DNA from: Linnemannia schmuckeri | Taxonomy: Eukaryota; Mortierellomycota; Mortierellomycetes; Mortierellales; Mortierellaceae | Length of the DNA: 64,000 bases | Reading direction: 5' to 3' | Assembly: GCA_029449235.1 (NCBI GenBank) | Contig: JANATG010000008.1 | Location: forward strand, 2,356,001 to 2,420,000 | In this document: in pieces, positions 34,116 to 46,300 of the stretch | How positions within the stretch are numbered: position 1 is the stretch's first letter | How the letters are laid out: the number at the start of each line of letters is the position of its first letter | Made by a program: the position numbers and the translations under genes | Notes under the pieces: model-generated | Databases searched by the model: none | What the model was told of the DNA's origin: nothing | Seen by the model: only the letters and a program-made list of their open reading frames with translations

Positions 34116-34452
34116 GTTCGCCGGTGCTTTGCTTGGTACATTCTAGCTTTAGAGTTTGTTGTCGGATAATTTTTCATAATAAGAGGGTGCAATGGCTGCC
34201 AAACAAGGAAATCAATATTTAATATGTTAAACAGTGAAAGGAAACGACCTAGAATGGAACGTGGAGTGAGAATATTCACAACAAAGAAGGGTCATCCAAG
34301 AAAGAAACTAGGCACGGATAATTCATATCCGATGTTATTATTCCTTTCATGTAATCAACACTGTTGCTACGCGACGATCGCATTCACATTCGCCTTTGTT
34401 GTTGTTGAATCTTTTTTTATTTTTTTTATTGTTGCCGACCCTGGGAAGATGG

Positions 34453-36139
34453 TTAAGATGCCACGGTGCTGGCAAGTGACTTTAGCCGCTTTTGTTGGAT
34501 CAGGGCCTTGCGTGCTTCGATTTCTTCCCGCCGTTTATCCTTCAGCGTCCTGTGCTTTGACCTTGACGTCTCCGTCTATCACAAATGCAACAAAAACATG
34601 AAGTGTAATTATTAGCACAGTGTCACAATAATGACTGCTCTCTTAAGAACCACCAGTCTTGTCATATCGCCAGCCTTACTTGGTTCCGCATCTCGAGCAG
34701 CTCCCGCATCTGCCTAGCACGCTCCTCCTCATCCTGCGAAAATGCATAGAATCCCACGCCGCGCGCTCGTCGCTCTGTCGTGTTATCATAATGCCGCACC
34801 GAGTTAGCCTGCGAGTATCCTGTTCTTCCTCGCGCAGCAGCTCGAGCCATTTCTCTTGTGGCGTCCTTGATCCATTCTTCTTTGTCAATCGCGTCCTGAT
34901 TCCGAAACACCGGGAATGGATTCGCGGGATTATGTATCCTATCAGGTTTAGTATACCGAAGCAGTTGAATAATAGTGATATACATATTTAGAGCCTTGGA
35001 AACCCAATGCCGATATTTCCTGGTGTATGTTATTGGGGTCTAAAAAGACGTACCCTGGAGAGTCGTGATAGTTCCTGACGGGTTCTGGTGCTGGTGGTGG
35101 TGGGATTTCAGATTGACGTACTAGTCTCGATCGCCCAAATTCGTCGACATGCTCCACCCAAGGATCATCCTAATCGTCGTAAACAAACAGCAATGTAGCG
35201 CTGGTGAGTTATGGATATCCGTACTTTGCGCCGATATCACAGTTCCTGAAGACAAGGCAAGAAGGCATACCTTGTAGTCCCGTGGATCCCTGGCAACGCG
35301 CATGGACTCATCCCGATCCCAGTCTTCGTCACTCCTACTTCTACTTCTACTCCTACTCCTGCTCCGGTTCTTGCTTCTGCTTCTACTCCGCCGACGCCTT
35401 CCCAAACTAAACCTCTCCCTTCTATACCCGTCCTCATCCTCACTCCCACTATCATACCGCTCACGTCCTCCCCCTCTCCGGGGATCATCAAACTCAACCA
35501 ACAGCTCCTCCCGCAAATGATCCGGAATATCCTCCCAACCACCACGCTTCAACATCTCGTACATCTTCGCCTTTCGTTCCAGTGTTGCTTTCCGTGCTGA
35601 GTGTGCTTCTTCTGGGTAATCGGGGAATGATTGCAAGGAGTCGTGACGTTTGCTTCGGTTTGAGAGGCCAGCGTTCTGTCTCTGCCATACTGTTGGTTTC
35701 TATTGTTGTGTTCAATTGGTCGATTCGTATAGAGGTTAATGAGCCAGTCCGCCTTGCTCACGTATGAAAACGATCGTGCTGGATATGTCAGTTTTGAAAG
35801 GACGAATGCCAATTTGTTGGATTACCTTGACGGATCGGGGAACTTTGATACCACCTTTAATACCCTTGACATGCTGAAACTTTTCATCGTGCTTGGCGAC
35901 TTCCGCTGCCAAGGCGATCAGCTATTAAATGGAAGATAGACACAAGAAAAGCGGCAAACAATGATTTGCGTTAAAATAATAAGACCTCAGCAACCTTGCA
36001 ATTCACTCATTGCAATTGTGCATTGCCAAGACTAATACTCAAAGACAAAGTATTTGTATGTATGTGTGTTACTTACTGATGCCGAGTCTGCGCTGACGAT
36101 GGCGCCCTTCTCGAATGTCTGTTTCTCTGCGGACGCCAT
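34453..36139 (-). CDS. CCDC174: CCDC174 homologue with internal RS-rich tract
   Basis: Six exons (36077-36139, 35826-35921, 35271-35699, 35054-35169, 34680-34938, 34453-34575) encode 361 residues. Conserved blocks in family order: KPTVWQRQNAGLSNR, ATLERKAKMYEML with LLVEFDD, WVEHVDEFGRSR, ERRARGVGFYAFSQDEEERA with RQMRELLEMR, and a basic C-terminus (LKDKRREEIEARKALIQQKR). Animal CCDC174 is a nuclear protein associated with RNA processing and the exon-junction complex. Between the second and third blocks lies a Ser-Arg repeat stretch of about 20 residues plus Asp/Glu runs, SR-protein-like and consistent with a splicing role. Human CCDC174 is longer (about 467 residues). Confidence 0.9.
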
Positions 36140-37259
36140 GTAGGAAATGCTGGTTGTGTTTTGGAGAAGGCTGGGGAAAAGTTGTACTGGCAGGCCAAAA
36201 GTCAGTTCGATGTGAAATTCAAAAAGTAAAGGACACCCCTTAATGGTCATCATGAAGGGCTATATCTATAGTCCACTCTCACGCCACGCTCATTTGGTAT
36301 CTGCAACTCAGGGGTCAACTTGTTAACATATCTTTTTCATTCATTCCTCTCACCGTCAACATCCAATAACTCAAGCGGCTACCAAACAATAACAACTAAC
36401 AACCGCCACCCTTCGACTATATGGTCACAATTTCTTTCCTCTCTCTTGACCATATAGTGACCATATCCTTCTTCTCTCTTCGACCATATTGACGCCATTT
36501 CCTTGTTCTCTCTCTCGTTCGAGCGTATGGTCGTCATATCCTTCCTCTCTTTCTATCAGTTACATGGTCGCCATGTCTTACACAATCTTTCTCTAGTTCA
36601 TCTCAATATATCCTAATTTTCCTTCAGTTAACCACTCGTGCGCAGAGACTAGGCGCCCTTTGCTCTGCTCATCAATAGCAACATTGAATAATGTGGCAAC
36701 TCAGGCATATCATTTTTGAAAAATCTAACAATTCGAACTTCTCATAGCAATATAGTAGCAAAGTGCCCCATAGGGTCAATAATATTATTCTTTTCTCTCT
36801 TGTCAGATGTACGCTGTACAAAAAATAGATTGGAAATAGCTATGAGAAAGTGTGAGGCAACTGGAAGGGATGTTGATTGCGACGCCTTTAGAAGGCAGAG
36901 GTTGAATGCTTTGGAATGATTTCTAAATCATGCATGATTTTCACATAGGAATTGATTTGTATCCTTCAAGGTGGGGTACCGTGAAAGAAAGTCTAAAGCA
37001 TTTTTGGAATATATTTTTGTTCCATGGATGACATGATGGATCGCATGAGTGTATATCACGATCGCATACTCTTGTCAAACAGTACTCGCCTCATGACCCA
37101 CCTCCCTCAGGTGCCCCCTTTTTCTTCATTTCATTCCTTAACACCACAACCGCCAACCACCACCACCCACAAGAACTACAACAACAACTACAGAGATAGT
37201 TACAGCAACTCTCTTCACTTTTTCGTCAAGCTTGTCCCACAGTTGCAAACCCTACTGTA
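36140..37259. other. Intergenic region with minisatellite, no gene seen
   Basis: CCDC174 promoter side, the minisatellite at 36412-36580, then AT-rich sequence and a C/A-rich leader before the F-box-like start. No intact gene is seen. Confidence 0.5.
36412..36580. repeat. Diverged minisatellite, about five units of 33-40 bp
   Basis: Each unit has a GACCATAT-like core followed by a pyrimidine block (CCTTCTTCTCTCT type). Units begin near 36413, 36447, 36480, 36519 and 36559. Inside the array ACTATATGGTCA (36416-36427) and TGACCATATAGT (36447-36458) form a perfect 12-bp inverted repeat with a 19-nt spacer. Confidence 0.65.
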
Positions 37260-37343
37260 ATGGATTCTGCGGTGGAACGTATCTTCGCTATCCCAGAGCT
37301 CGCTAACAAACTCGGGACATTGCTCAAACCCAGAGATTTATAG
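37260..37343 (+). pseudogene. Truncated F-box-like protein start
   Basis: After a C/A-rich leader an ATG opens a 27-residue frame (MDSAVERIFAIPELANKLGT, then LLKPRDL) ended by TAG. The IPEL...LG..L..RDL pattern is the start of an F-box-like helix pair, as in the large fungal F-box families, but the frame stops at once. Downstream phrases such as PLTLLADSIFVPRSIKEKIV look weakly coding in another frame. I read this as a dead gene copy. Confidence 0.4.
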
Positions 37344-38932
37344 AACTAATTGTAGTCCTCTCAACGCTTCAACCTTCAATCAGCTAAGCATAAATAGATG
37401 TTACTCATCATGTCACCGGACAGGCTCTATCGTCAAACACACAACCACTGACGCTGCTTGCCGACTCCATTTTTGTTCCTCGTTCGATCAAAGAAAAAAT
37501 TGTCTGTAAGTATATCGAAGTCGTTGTGCCGATTTGAAAAGAGCCATCTTAATGAAGACGAACAATAGATACCTTACAGATCATCCACGACCTTATTGTG
37601 TTTGAACAGAGTATACAGAGTACAAGAAAGCTTTGCCTTAAAATATATTCTCTGCAGGCTCACAGTAAGTTCAAAGAGATGGATTGGCATGTTTGGTGTC
37701 ATAAAAACAAGTTTAGTCCTAAGCTGAACAGAGCTACGGTCCGCGCCGAGTATCAACAGAATCGAAGAAAAATGAATAAGAAAAGGGTGAGTGTAGCACA
37801 AAAGTGGTTATCGCAAAGAAATAATCACGTTCTAACATCAAATGTCAAAAGGCGCTGTTGGTTACGAATCACAAGTAAGATGGTAGAGCGACCAACTTGG
37901 CAGGGTATTGTGTCCTTTAAAAACTGCAAATGGAAACAAAAAGTCTGATCACCGAGATGTATGTACTGAAGGTACTTTTTTAGGGATACATTTGTATCTG
38001 TCTCACTTCGATTAAAAGTGGCTTGCTTTGACCATGAGTTCTCAAGATCCTCGACAGTATACCCCAGACGCGTCAAACGACAGGGCCCGTGAAATTTGAA
38101 AACGAAAAAAATGATAAAAAGTGGATCTGAACTTGTTTGAAAACAGTAATGGAGACATGAATTGATTTCTCCTTGTAATCGTTCAAAAAGTAGAAGGTAA
38201 GTATCCTCTTGGCATTTTTCGTTTCTTCCTCTGTGAAATACATTTTTTTCAGTTTGGTAGCAACAATTGCATGGTGCGGGCTAACTTTATTTTTTTGTCT
38301 TCTCAGTGAAGAGGAAGTATCACTGCGATTACAGAAAGAAAGGGAGAGAAAGAAGTATGTGTGTATCGACAGAGACCCAAAATGGAAGGCAAACATCCAG
38401 TTACCACCCGTCCTTCCCTCGCCTCTCGCGGCAATTTTCGTGCCAAGCGCGTGTTGGAACTCACCCTTGGCGGCTGAGGCACAAAAGTGAAAAAATGCCA
38501 AGATCGACTTTAGCAATTTTGTGGACGGGACTGCCTTTTCTTCATTGCCTTTATACACATACACACTTACTTCAAAAGAACAGGGTGCCCAATTGCACTG
38601 ATTGGATGTCTGGCAAAACATGTACAAGACCTCTTTATGAAGGATTCTACCATCTTCAAGTTTTTCATCATTCGGAAAACGTAACCGCATGGCGCTAGAG
38701 AGCTTGCATCCTTACTCGATATGGCTCGATACAACAACGCGTTCAGAGCAGTGGAGGATGCGCCAACTGCTTTATAAAAGAGCGAGCATTCGCTTCACTT
38801 TTGGATCATTATCACAATTCAAGTCGTCTTCTCTCAAACACCCAAACTATCAACCAAACTCATACCCAACGTCCATCCACTTCAACGGCTCATTCCTCAT
38901 CCTCCTCCTTAAAAACAAACGCACATACCACC
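37344..38932. other. AT-rich region, no intact gene seen
   Basis: It contains scattered open frames of up to about 115 codons on both strands without recognisable motifs. The right end carries the TATA box (38773-38780) and A/C-rich leader of the small gene at 38933. Confidence 0.45.
38773..38780 (+). promoter_or_regulatory. TATA box of the 70-residue small gene
   Basis: TATAAAAG lies 160 bp upstream of the ATG at 38933. Confidence 0.5.
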
Positions 38933-39145
38933 ATGTTGTCCTGCTGCAGATCAGATCGCAAGTACAAGCATGTCGCGTCAGAATCCGAGCAACAGCAACA
39001 GCACAAGAAGGACCAGACCACAGCCGAACAAGCCCATCTTGACCAAATCGAGTTGGAGGAATACATGGACAGGCGTTTGACCTGCCCCCCGCGATCCAAC
39101 TTGGTTCTTTCCTCCGGTCTCCGTCGCAACTACCACCTCCGATAA
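38933..39145 (+). CDS. Small single-exon protein, 70 residues, possible lipid-anchored N-terminus
   Basis: The ATG is in a good context (CATACCACCATG) after a leader rich in A and C. The protein starts MLSCCRSDRKYKH, with a Cys pair next to basic residues that could be S-acylated. A Gln/His/Lys stretch follows, then an acidic helix (AHLDQIELEEYMDRRL), and the basic end SSGLRRNYHLR. No known domain is visible. A TATA box 160 bp upstream supports expression. Membrane attachment is inference. Confidence 0.6.
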   Translation: MLSCCRSDRKYKHVASESEQQQQHKKDQTTAEQAHLDQIELEEYMDRRLTCPPRSNLVLSSGLRRNYHLR

Positions 39146-41578
39146 AGGATGCCACCCGTGCATCCTCTCACCCTTGGCCACCTCCCTTTCTTTTCGTCTT
39201 TGTAATGAATACATACATCTCTGCATACCCTTTGTACACCTCCAACACACACCTCACTAGTGAATTAAAACGCAAAGGCCCTATTTTTAATCAAACAACC
39301 CACCCTCATGCTTGATCAAAAGGACGACGTTACAGATGGCCTTGGAGAGTGTCAACAATACAAAGAAGAAATGTATTGAAATTAGTTCTAATTGACGCAC
39401 ACAGGCTTTATGGTTGTAAAGATTTCTTTTTCTCTCTATTGCATGGATAAACAAGTGAGCACCATCATTTTGGGTAGAGAAGTGACGAGCAGACCTCGAA
39501 TGACTGCCAAACAAGGCAATCAATCTTCTTTCCACTTTTGAGCACCAATGCAATGAACTAAAAAACACAAGGACGTATTCTTGGGTGTGCAAGAGGACAT
39601 CATTGCACGGTAATGGTTATTGACACCTATATTATTTTACTGCATAGGGCTTGTCTCAACAACCGTCACATGTGCGATTTTGGTACTCGTGGGGAACTAG
39701 ACACGTTCAGCCACAGTGCCTTCGAAAAACAACGCCACTAAGTAGTTTTATCACTCAACTCAGCCTTCGCCACCAATAGTTGATCAGTCACTCCCAAACC
39801 CATGATCAGCAGCAAGCTAGCGTCTTTCACTCTCGCCTTGAACATCATCCTCTGCCTACCTACCGATCTAATGCCCTACAACAAACTAGGCTCCTCTCGA
39901 TCACTATGCCAACAAGTATGACCTTAAAATCGCCAGGATTGTGGGCCTTTGAGTTGACGAAAAGAGAAATGGGATCAAACAAGAGAAAAAATATTTAGGC
40001 CAAAGTGTCATACAGGCGTAGAGTTGGACCAATTGAGCCTCATTATTTTCTGGGTGTATGGAATCCATGTTTTCCATGCAGGGTCTGCTTCATTGTGGTT
40101 GCCATGCTGTTCCACTTTGCGTACTTTTGAGCTCAAAAATTGCATGATTGAGAAAGGAGCACAATGGAAGGAGGATAGTTGTTGATTTGATTAGGGGAAA
40201 GTGAAAAGGAGGACGCCTTTCACCTACCAAAGCTAGATGCGACGACTGCCTCTTGACTATTTCTTTTTGTTCGAAAGGGGAATGCAAAGGGGAGATGGAT
40301 GACACACCTTTCATCGATGAACAAAAGTTAAAAAAAAAGAGGACAACTCTTTTTCTCTCCGCCTATCCTGCCATACCCTATTTCTTCCCTCTCGTTTTCT
40401 TCATCTCTTGCATCAAGACAAAGGTTTAAGAGGAAGGGCAGGGTAGAGCTGAGCACACAAACAATCAAGAGTGTTTTGATTTTTTTTAGTTGCGGCCAAA
40501 TCGGGATTGGCTCACGGACAAAATTCAGCCAATGGCAGGCAATGGATTTGCAACGTGAACATTTTGGCGGCCATTCTTGGCTTGAGATGGGTTGGGGGAA
40601 GAGGGAACACAAACGTCTGTACGAACGAGGTCAGCAGTTTTATTTGCCAACAGAACGAAGGAGAGAAAGGGGCAGGGCAAAAAGTGCAAGACATTATTGA
40701 CAGGGGTTTATCGAACTGAATAGAGGCCCAGGCCAGAGATTTATCGGTTGGATACAACCGGTGATCATACACATTGTCATAATGGCACTCGCCTATGGTC
40801 AATGGTCCAAGTGCAGTACGTTGGTTTCTTAACCCACAGCGATCAATTGAAGCACAGATCGAAACAAAAATGACTCCAGGGAAGAAATGAATTCAGCGGG
40901 TTGGGGGACAGAAGGAAAAATAATCCAAGTGCGGGAACTGAATGTGATCAGACAATTTTTTGTCGTTGTTCTGCTGCTGCTGCGAGTGTGATGACAATTC
41001 GATATGGATGAAGGGCGTAGAGTTCTTAATTGAGGTGAAGGTGAGTGGGTTGGTCGGAGGAAGAAACAAAAAAAAAAAAAAAAACTCGCTCGTTCTCTTG
41101 CGAAAAAGACCAAAGAAAGGGGAGCAAGTTGCCCAAGGTAGAGTTAAGTAGTAGAGGAGAGAGTAGAATGACAGACTCAAGATATAGACAGAACAAAGCA
41201 GGTGTGAACAATTGTTTGTCAGTTGCCATTGTTGCTGTTGTTCGCCATTTTAGACGACTTTTTTTTTTTTGTATTCTGCGCTCCCAGCTACCAATGCATT
41301 CTCTTTCTTTTCTTTTCTTTCCTTCTTTTCTTTCCTTCTTCTCTTTCCTTCTTTTCTTTTCTTCCTAATCTACTGTTCGCCATCATCATCATACACACTC
41401 TCTTCTTTCCTTCCAAGCCCCGTTGACGTTCTACTCCTCGCTTCTAGTGCACTTTTCTTGTTTTTGCACAAGAGAAGCCTTGAATCCCTCGTAGTCCCTA
41501 CTGTCCACTTTCGTCATTCATTTACCCCTTCTCGACCTACAACCCTGTTTCTTTTTTTTTCTTTCTTTTTGTACCCCT

Positions 41579-41616
<38 letters not shown>

Positions 41617-42704
41617 AACAGATAGATATTGTGAAGGGACCAATTAATCCTCTCCTTCAACAAAAAGGTAGGTCTCCACCTTTAAGGACAAGAACTGAAA
41701 TTGATGAAAAGAAGCAACAACAAGGAACAACAACAAACAGCGACAACTGCAACTGCAACACAACTCAACAAAAAAAAGGAGAAATCCTCGGAAAATCGAG
41801 CAGTTGGTGTCTGTGTAAATGTGATGACTGTTGTGGTTTGCTGATACATGTTCAAATCAAGGAACGGAGGAAGTGTCGAGAGAGTGAGAGAAGGCACAAT
41901 TGTGTGCGAGGCCCCCTCTTCCCATTCTTCTTTTTTTTTCACAGCGGATATACTGTGAGTGGACTGGTTTCATCCCACTACCAACAACCCACACACTCCT
42001 CGCATGCTTAATTTTTTAGGCTGCCTGTCAAACGAAGAAAAATACTCGTTTCTCCTTCGTCTTCTTCTGCTTCTTGTCTTTCTAACAATAACTCCACTCC
42101 ACTCCTCCGTCCCTTTCTCTTACGAATAGAGACGACTCTTTCCATTCCACAGTTGCCCTGATCATCACTCCCCTGTCGTCGCCTGGCATCCTCAATCTTC
42201 ATTGATTCCTTTCCGCCTCCAAGGCTTTTTACACCCTCATCTCTCTCTCACACACATTCACTGACAACAACAACAACTCACTCAACCCAGTCAGTTACTC
42301 ACTCGCATCCAGCAAACAACAACAATTCGACTCACCCACCTGCAAGTCGAACGCAATAACAACAACAAGAAGCAATCATAAACAACAATAGACAGCCACA
42401 TCCTTTCAGAGAAGTCAAGCACATACTGCTCTTCCACCTCCTGGTTCCGTCGTCTTCCAGGCTTCCCCACTCTCTCTTTCGGCCTAACTATCCTGACGGC
42501 TCGTCGTATACCCCCTCCTTTTCGTTTAACAACGGCCCCTCCAAGCAGACACACAGGAAGCCGATCAATCGAGTCGGCCCTTCGGAGGAGCAACTGAAGA
42601 TACTGATACCAAGTCCTCGACGTCACTCTCGGTCAGTTCGTTGGAACAGGAAGTAGCCAACACATCCACAGAGCCAACAATAGACTAATAGCACGCAGGG
42701 AACA
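39146..42704. other. Long intergenic region, promoter and leader of the bHLH gene
   Basis: The left half is AT-rich with no convincing gene. A 26-bp sequence at 39499-39524 matches 34191-34216 with two mismatches. From about 41220 the sequence becomes C/T-rich, with TTTTC/TTCC microsatellites (41300-41365) and a 33-nt poly(dT) run at 41582-41614, then A/C-rich sequence that looks like a long 5' UTR of the bHLH gene. Confidence 0.5.
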
Positions 42705-43238
42705 ATGGCATTCAACTTTGACGATACGTTCAGTCTGGATCAGCCTGGTCTGGAGCTTTCCCTCAACGACTTTTCGTTCGATCCCTCTCAGGCAAACCTG
42801 CAGCAGCATCAGCAGCAGTTCCAGCTCCAGCAACACCAACAGCAACAGCAGGATCAGCACCGGGAACTACACAGCATGCTTCTCCAGGACGATGGCAATA
42901 ACAACAATAATAACAATACGACTATCAGTAATGGTATGCAGGCTGGGTCGATCAATACCGTCCCTGTGTCCTCGGGAGCGTTTGATTTTCATCCATCCGC
43001 GCTGTCGACAGATATGATGGTTCCCGCCTCGGCATCAACTACTCCCATTTTCCAGACAAACCCGGACAAGATTGCCCAGTCATTACAACAGCAACTGCAG
43101 CAGCAGCAGCAACAGCAGCAACAACAACAGTTGTTTTTGCACCAACAGCAACAGCAGCAACTTCACCAACAGCAGCAGCAACAACAGCAGCAACTTCAGC
43201 AACAGTTGCAACAGCAACAGCAACAGCAACAGCAACAA

Positions 43239-43270
<32 letters not shown>

Positions 43271-43297
43271 ACAGCAACAGCAGCAACCACAACAGCA

Positions 43298-43330
<33 letters not shown>

Positions 43331-46300
43331 CCGCCAGCAACAGCAGCAGCATTCCCATTCTCCACATCACCAACATCTTCAGCAGCAACAGCAGCCACAA
43401 CAACAGCAGGCCCAACAAATGGCTCATTCTATACCAACCAGTCAGCAGGAGCAGCTGCTTACCCCTGCCACTAACGACTTTTACAGCACGGATTACACTC
43501 AGTACATGTCGCCTCTTGGAATTGCTCCTGCGCCAGATACAACAGACGCAGCAGCCATGGTGATTACGGATCAGTTTGACGACGACGAGGTAAAAAAGAA
43601 GATTCTGAGTACTTTGTCATATGCCTGTGCTTCTTTTCCCGACAGAACATACCAATGAACGAGTACCAGGATGGGATCCAATTGTCCAACTGTCCAACTG
43701 TCCAACTGTCCAGGATTGTGTTCTTTTTTACCCCCGCCCGAAGCAAATGAGCAAAAAGGACGAAAAAGGATTGAAAGATCGATTGGAGAGGCCATGGACC
43801 AATCTCAGCTCGATCTGCAATAAGGGAAACCAAACTGTATCCTTTTCTAACGTACTTTCCTCATTGGTTCTATGCTCTAGGTATTCTTCACTCCTTTGAT
43901 CTCGCCTGCAATGACCCCGTCTCACCCATACTCAAATCTCCCGCATGCCCTGTCGACAGCCAACGAGATATTTTCACCGCTCACTTCCCCAGCACTACAG
44001 CCCCATCGGACATCCGCTATTGATTATCTGTCATTTTCCGGGCAGAGTTTTAGCCCGCTGCCCATGCAGCTTCACCAGGCACAGTCGGCCCAGCAGCAAC
44101 TCCAACAACAACTCCAGCAACTTCAATCTCAGCCGCAGCCGGATTTGTTGCAACAGCAGCAGCAACAGAACCAACAGAACCAACAACAGTTGCAGTTCCA
44201 GCAACAGCAGAGCCAGGTATCTCAGGCGTCTGGAAGCAAACCAGTCCGGGTCGATGTGCGGAGTCCTGCGCTCAATGCTCAGCAACAGCGCCCACCTATG
44301 AAGCGGAAAACGACTGTTGAGCGTGTCACCAATGGGCTGGCCCCAACCGTGCCTCGATCGACAGGCCCTGTCCGGGGGACCCTCTCTAAGAACTCGCCTG
44401 CGATGCGCCCCATTGTTAGCCCAATGTCCCCAGCGACCCTTCGGAAACAGCAAACTAGCCGGCCGCGGACTTCACCCATCGCACCAGCATCACCCCTCAT
44501 CATGCACTTTCCTACCAACAGGCCAAGTCCGTCACCCCTCCTCATATCGACAGCCCATCCAACCAGTCAACCATCGCAGGCGTCACCTTCTCCTCGTTTG
44601 GTTACCAACATGCACCAGCTATCGATGGTGCCGTCGTCTCCCTTAGGCATTGTCAACCCATCAACTGGTCCTCTCAGTCCAGCTCTTTTCGCTCTGCCAG
44701 CCTCGTCTATGATGCCCCCTCCACGGTCACCGATGATTTTGCCTTCAGCATCCCAGAACCAAGCTTTGAATACTCAAAGGCAGCTCAGTCTTGTCCAGCC
44801 CCAGCATATCGTCGCGCAGAACCAGCATCAACTCTCGATCCACCAACCCATCTCTGCCGCCCAACCATCGCCAGCATTGAAACCAATCACAGAAACTCGA
44901 ACTGCAAACAAGAGTCCCGGCAGCGCTGTTGCCGAGGCCACTCCTACGACTGGGCCAGCAGCAACATCCGTATCGATTGCACCAAAGTCCGCTCTTGCAC
45001 CCGTCACCCCCGCATCGCTGATGAACTTGGGAGCAGGATCTGGGTCTGAATCGACCCCGACCTCTTCTCCCAAATTTGGAGTCCACGCCAAGGCTAAATC
45101 AGGAGCCAGTCACTCAGCTGCATCTACCTCTGCCTCTGGGGACGCTTCCTCTGCTGCTGCTGCTGCTGCCACAGCCGCGGCAAATAACGCAGAGCCCACT
45201 TCGGCAACTTCCGCATCCTCATCTACCGCTTCAACCTCGGCAACTTCCTCGACGCAAAAGAGGGGGACCAAACGCCAGGCGAATGGAGATGCCGTCGGAT
45301 CTGGCATCTTGGCCCCCTCTACACCTCGTCAAGTACCTCTCACGCCTGGATCTTCCATGATCTCGCCAATGCCCCCACCAGCCAACGGATTCTCCCTGAT
45401 TTCGCCTGCCTTAAAGCCTACGCTCATGACCCACCGCGGCAGCACCTCTATGATGGTCTCGCCCCGCATGCAGCCCTTGCTCGTCTCTCCCAGCTTAAAG
45501 CCATGGTTACCCGGAGGTATATTCATGTTGTTGTTGGCATTTTTTTCTAGCTGTTGTATGTGATGACAGTTTCTCCCCAAAATGCTGACCAAACCGGATA
45601 TATTCTTTGTCAATTTACGTTTGATAGTATCACCCAGCGAGGCCATGGCCAGGCTGGCATCCAAATCCAACTACCAGAACATCCTGGATGGCGACCACAC
45701 GTATGTTATCACTCAATTGGTCCTTGTTTTTCTTTGTTTATAATGTCGATTGTAAATTGCTTGCTTATTGGCTTTTGGTAATTAATTATTTTTCTCTGAT
45801 ACCACCAATTTTTTAATCTTCTTAGGGCGTTGGGCTTATCATACAATACGGATCTCCACTCGGGTATCGAACTCCGCAGGACATCTCACAAGGCCGCGGA
45901 GCAGAAGCGTCGAGACTCGCTCAAGAACTGCTTTGACGACCTGCGGCAGATGATTCCCAATATCCAGGAGAAATCTCCGTCCAAGGTCTTTTTGCTGAAG
46001 AAGTCATTTGATTATATCTGTAACCTCAAGGCGGAGGTTGCGAATCGGGACTTGGAGTTGGCGCGTGTCCGGGCAGAGCATGAGTTTATGAAGAATGCGA
46101 TGCAGGCTTGGATGACGACCTTGCCCGACGATAGTCCTTATAAGTCGGTGGCTGTGGCTGCGCCTGTGACCAAGGATGCAGGAGAGGCGAAAGCTGAGGA
46201 GACCAAAAAGGTTGGTTTGTTGGAGTCTTGGACGATACCCGAGGAGGAATTGAAGAAGGCGATTAGCAAGGAGACTGATGCCGCTGCCCGTGCTGCTGAG

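Larger units (their letters stand above)
33778..34452. other. Intergenic region with dispersed repeat copy B
   Basis: It contains the small-gene promoter, repeat copy B (34001-34115), a 26-bp sequence at 34191-34216 that recurs with two mismatches at 39499-39524, and T-rich sequence before the CCDC174 stop with AATAAA on the minus strand near 34425. Confidence 0.5.

Noticed and set aside
37598..37948. 116-codon plus-strand frame, Lys/Arg/Gln-rich
   Set aside because: Composition reflects AT-rich DNA; no domain, promoter or splice support.
43039..43427. Antisense poly-Leu and poly-Ala frames
   Set aside because: They are shadows of the CAG/CAA array in the bHLH gene.
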